DNA from: Pseudomonadota bacterium
Lineage (GTDB): Bacteria; Pseudomonadota; Gammaproteobacteria; SZUA-229
Length of the DNA stretch: 6,065 nt
Assembly: GCA_030836935.1 (NCBI GenBank)
Contig: JAUPMA010000021.1
Location: 1 to 6,065, forward strand
Direction of reading: 5' to 3'
The notes under the pieces are model-generated. The model made no database searches, was not told the origin of the DNA, and saw only the letters and a program-made list of their open reading frames with translations. A program made the translations under genes and the position numbers. Below, in pieces: positions 4,387-6,065 of this stretch (position 1 is its first letter; every line of letters starts with the position of its first letter).

Positions 4387-5985
4387 TTATGCTGTTTCAT
4401 ATATTCCGTGTTCCCGTGTCGCCAGAAATTCAATATCCGGCCAGCGTTCTTTGGTCATGTCGAGATTTACCCGCGTTGGTGCGATGTAAACCAGATCACC
4501 GGCATGATCGAGCGCAAGATTGGTAATTGCTTTTTCCCTGAATTGCGCCAGCATTTTTGCATCACTGCATTGCACCCAGCGCGCGGTGGTGACATTCACC
4601 GGCTCAAACGTGCAATCAACGCTGTATTCATCTTTCAGGCGATGCGCGACCACATCAAACTGCAATAAACCTACCGCACCAAGTATCAGATCATTATTGA
4701 TGAGCGGGCGATACAGCTGGGTGGCGCCTTCTTCGCATAACTGCATCAAACCTTTTTGCAGGGCTTTCATTTTTAACGGATCACGCAATTGCGCACGGCG
4801 AAACAGTTCCGGTGCAAAATTCGGAATGCCGGTGAATACCAGGTCTTCGCCCAGTGTGAAGGTGTCGCCAATACGAATGGTGCCATGATTGTGTACGCCG
4901 ATGATGTCACCGGCATAGGCTTCATCCACATGGCCGCGGTCAGATGCCATGAATGTCAGTGCATCGGGAATCTTGATGTCTTTTTGCAAACGCACATGTT
5001 TAACCTTCATGCCTTTTTCATATTTGCCGGAACAGATGCGCATGAATGCAATACGGTCGCGATGTTGCGGGTCCATATTCGCTTGGATTTTGAAAACAAA
5101 GCCGGTGAATTTTTCTTCTGCTGGTTCAACCCGGCGCGCACCGGCATCACGGCCACGGGGTGATGGCGCGTATTGATCCAGCGCATCGAGCAGTTCGCGT
5201 ATACCGAAATTGTTGATACCGGAACCGAAAAACACCGGTGTCATTTTTCCAGCGCGATAGGCATCCAGATTGAATTCGTGTGAAGCACCGCGCACCAGCT
5301 CAATTTCATCGCGCAATTCGGCAGCTTGCAACCCGAGTATTTCATCGAGCTGCGGATTATTCAGTCCCTGCACTACATCGCCCTGCTGGATTTTTCCGCC
5401 ATGAGTGGCGCTGAAAAAATGCACACAGTCGTTATACAAATCAAACACACCCTTGAATTGCTTGCCCATGCCAATCGGCCAGGTAATGGGCGCGCATTGA
5501 ATTTTCAATATGTTTTCAACTTCGTCGAGCAATTCAATGGGCGGGCGTGATTCACGATCCATTTTGTTAACGAAGGTGATTATGGGTGTATCGCGCAGGC
5601 GGCACACATCCATCAGTTTGATGGTGCGTTCTTCCACGCCCTTGGCGGCGTCAATCACCATCAGCGCCGAATCTACTGCCGTTAGTACGCGATAGGTATC
5701 CTCCGAGAAATCCGCATGACCGGGGGTGTCGAGCAAATTGATAATGCAATCTTTATAGGGAAACTGCATGACGGATGACGCTACGGAAATACCGCGCTGT
5801 TTTTCAATTTCCATCCAGTCTGATGTGGCATGCCGCGTTGCCTTGCGGCCTTTTACTGTGCCTGCCATCTGGATGGCGCCGCCGTACAGCAACAACTTTT
5901 CGGTAAGCGTGGTTTTACCGGCATCGGGATGCGAAATAATGGCGAAGGTGCGTCGCCGTTGCATTTGCTGGAGATAGTCAGACAT
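4387..5985 (-). CDS. prfC: Peptide-chain release factor 3 (RF3), a translational GTPase
   Basis: A 532-residue protein from the ATG at 5985, against 529 in E. coli. RF3 binds GTP on the ribosome and ejects RF1 or RF2 after peptide release, in the cytoplasm. The GTPase domain is complete: G1 HPDAGKT (19-25), the switch-I region up to QRGISVASS (63-71), G3 DTPGH (86-90) and G4 NKMD (140-143). RF3-specific stretches follow: [83 protein letters not shown] and the terminal ATREH. The C-terminus runs five residues past the usual TREH end. A second in-frame ATG at 5997 would add MLFH, but MSDYLQQ aligns with the family start; neither has a clear ribosome-binding site. Downstream lies the TA island, transcribed on the same strand but separated by a hairpin. 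Confidence 0.97.
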   Translation of the reverse strand: MSDYLQQMQRRRTFAIISHPDAGKTTLTEKLLLYGGAIQMAGTVKGRKATRHATSDWMEIEKQRGISVASSVMQFPYKDCIINLLDTPGHADFSEDTYRVLTAVDSALMVIDAAKGVEERTIKLMDVCRLRDTPIITFVNKMDRESRPPIELLDEVENILKIQCAPITWPIGMGKQFKGVFDLYNDCVHFFSATHGGKIQQGDVVQGLNNPQLDEILGLQAAELRDEIELVRGASHEFNLDAYRAGKMTPVFFGSGINNFGIRELLDALDQYAPSPRGRDAGARRVEPAEEKFTGFVFKIQANMDPQHRDRIAFMRICSGKYEKGMKVKHVRLQKDIKIPDALTFMASDRGHVDEAYAGDIIGVHNHGTIRIGDTFTLGEDLVFTGIPNFAPELFRRAQLRDPLKMKALQKGLMQLCEEGATQLYRPLINNDLILGAVGLLQFDVVAHRLKDEYSVDCTFEPVNVTTARWVQCSDAKMLAQFREKAITNLALDHAGDLVYIAPTRVNLDMTKERWPDIEFLATREHGIYETA

Positions 5986-6014
5986 ATGAAATAACATGAT
6001 GAATAAGATGCGGA

Positions 6015-6020
6015 ATTATA
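6015..6020 (-). promoter_or_regulatory. prfC: -10 element of the prfC promoter
   Basis: A perfect TATAAT on the minus strand lies 29 bases before the ATG at 5985, which would place the transcription start near 6007-6009 and leave a leader of about 22 bases. With 17-bp spacing the -35 position reads TGTCGA, a poor match, so the promoter may be weak or activator-dependent. The leader length favours the start at 5985 or, less likely, 5997. Confidence 0.5.
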
Positions 6021-6065
6021 CACGTTGCCGAGGCGGCTCGACATGATGAAATGATCGCACCCGAA

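Noticed and set aside
4387..5997. Several plus-strand open frames of 60-130 codons across prfC, and minus-strand frames across hipA.
   Set aside because: They are antisense shadows of two strongly conserved genes and show no homology or start signals of their own.

Overview
The window looks like a proteobacterial chromosome segment, most likely gammaproteobacterial. The main evidence is a full-length class II peptide-chain release factor 3 gene (prfC) that matches my recollection of E. coli RF3 closely from end to end. Toxin-antitoxin (TA) families common in this group lie beside it. I cannot name the genus from the sequence.

Layout. (1) 1-485, minus strand: the N-terminal and central part of a secreted chalcone-isomerase-like protein, cut by the window edge. 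(2) 486-886: a divergent intergenic region. Its right half holds four copies of a 16-bp imperfect palindrome spaced 40, 25 and 40 bp apart, the probable operator array of the next operon. (3) 887-2521, plus strand: a hipB-hipA operon, encoding an Xre-type antitoxin and a HipA serine/threonine kinase toxin with its catalytic motifs in place. (4) 2522-2970: a probable terminator hairpin, then on the minus strand a Phd/YefM antitoxin whose ParE-like toxin survives only as a stub of about 13 codons plus a possible out-of-frame fragment. A clear promoter and an overlapping perfect palindrome lie upstream. (5) 3017-4020, minus strand: a higB-higA module followed directly by a 57-bp element with the architecture of an integron attC recombination site, then a short open frame of unknown function that lacks an ATG. 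(6) 4021-4386: a non-coding spacer with a hairpin after prfC. (7) 4387-5985, minus strand: prfC with its own TATAAT promoter.

Taken together, the stretch between the chalcone-isomerase-like gene and prfC is an accessory island holding three different TA modules: HipBA and HigBA apparently intact, Phd-ParE with its toxin lost. The TA genes need not work together. Each has its own candidate operator. The attC-like site suggests that higBA, and perhaps its neighbour, arrived or was retained as an integron gene cassette, although no integron integrase gene is visible. The most notable points are the attC-like element, the symmetric operator array upstream of hipBA, and the decayed third TA module.
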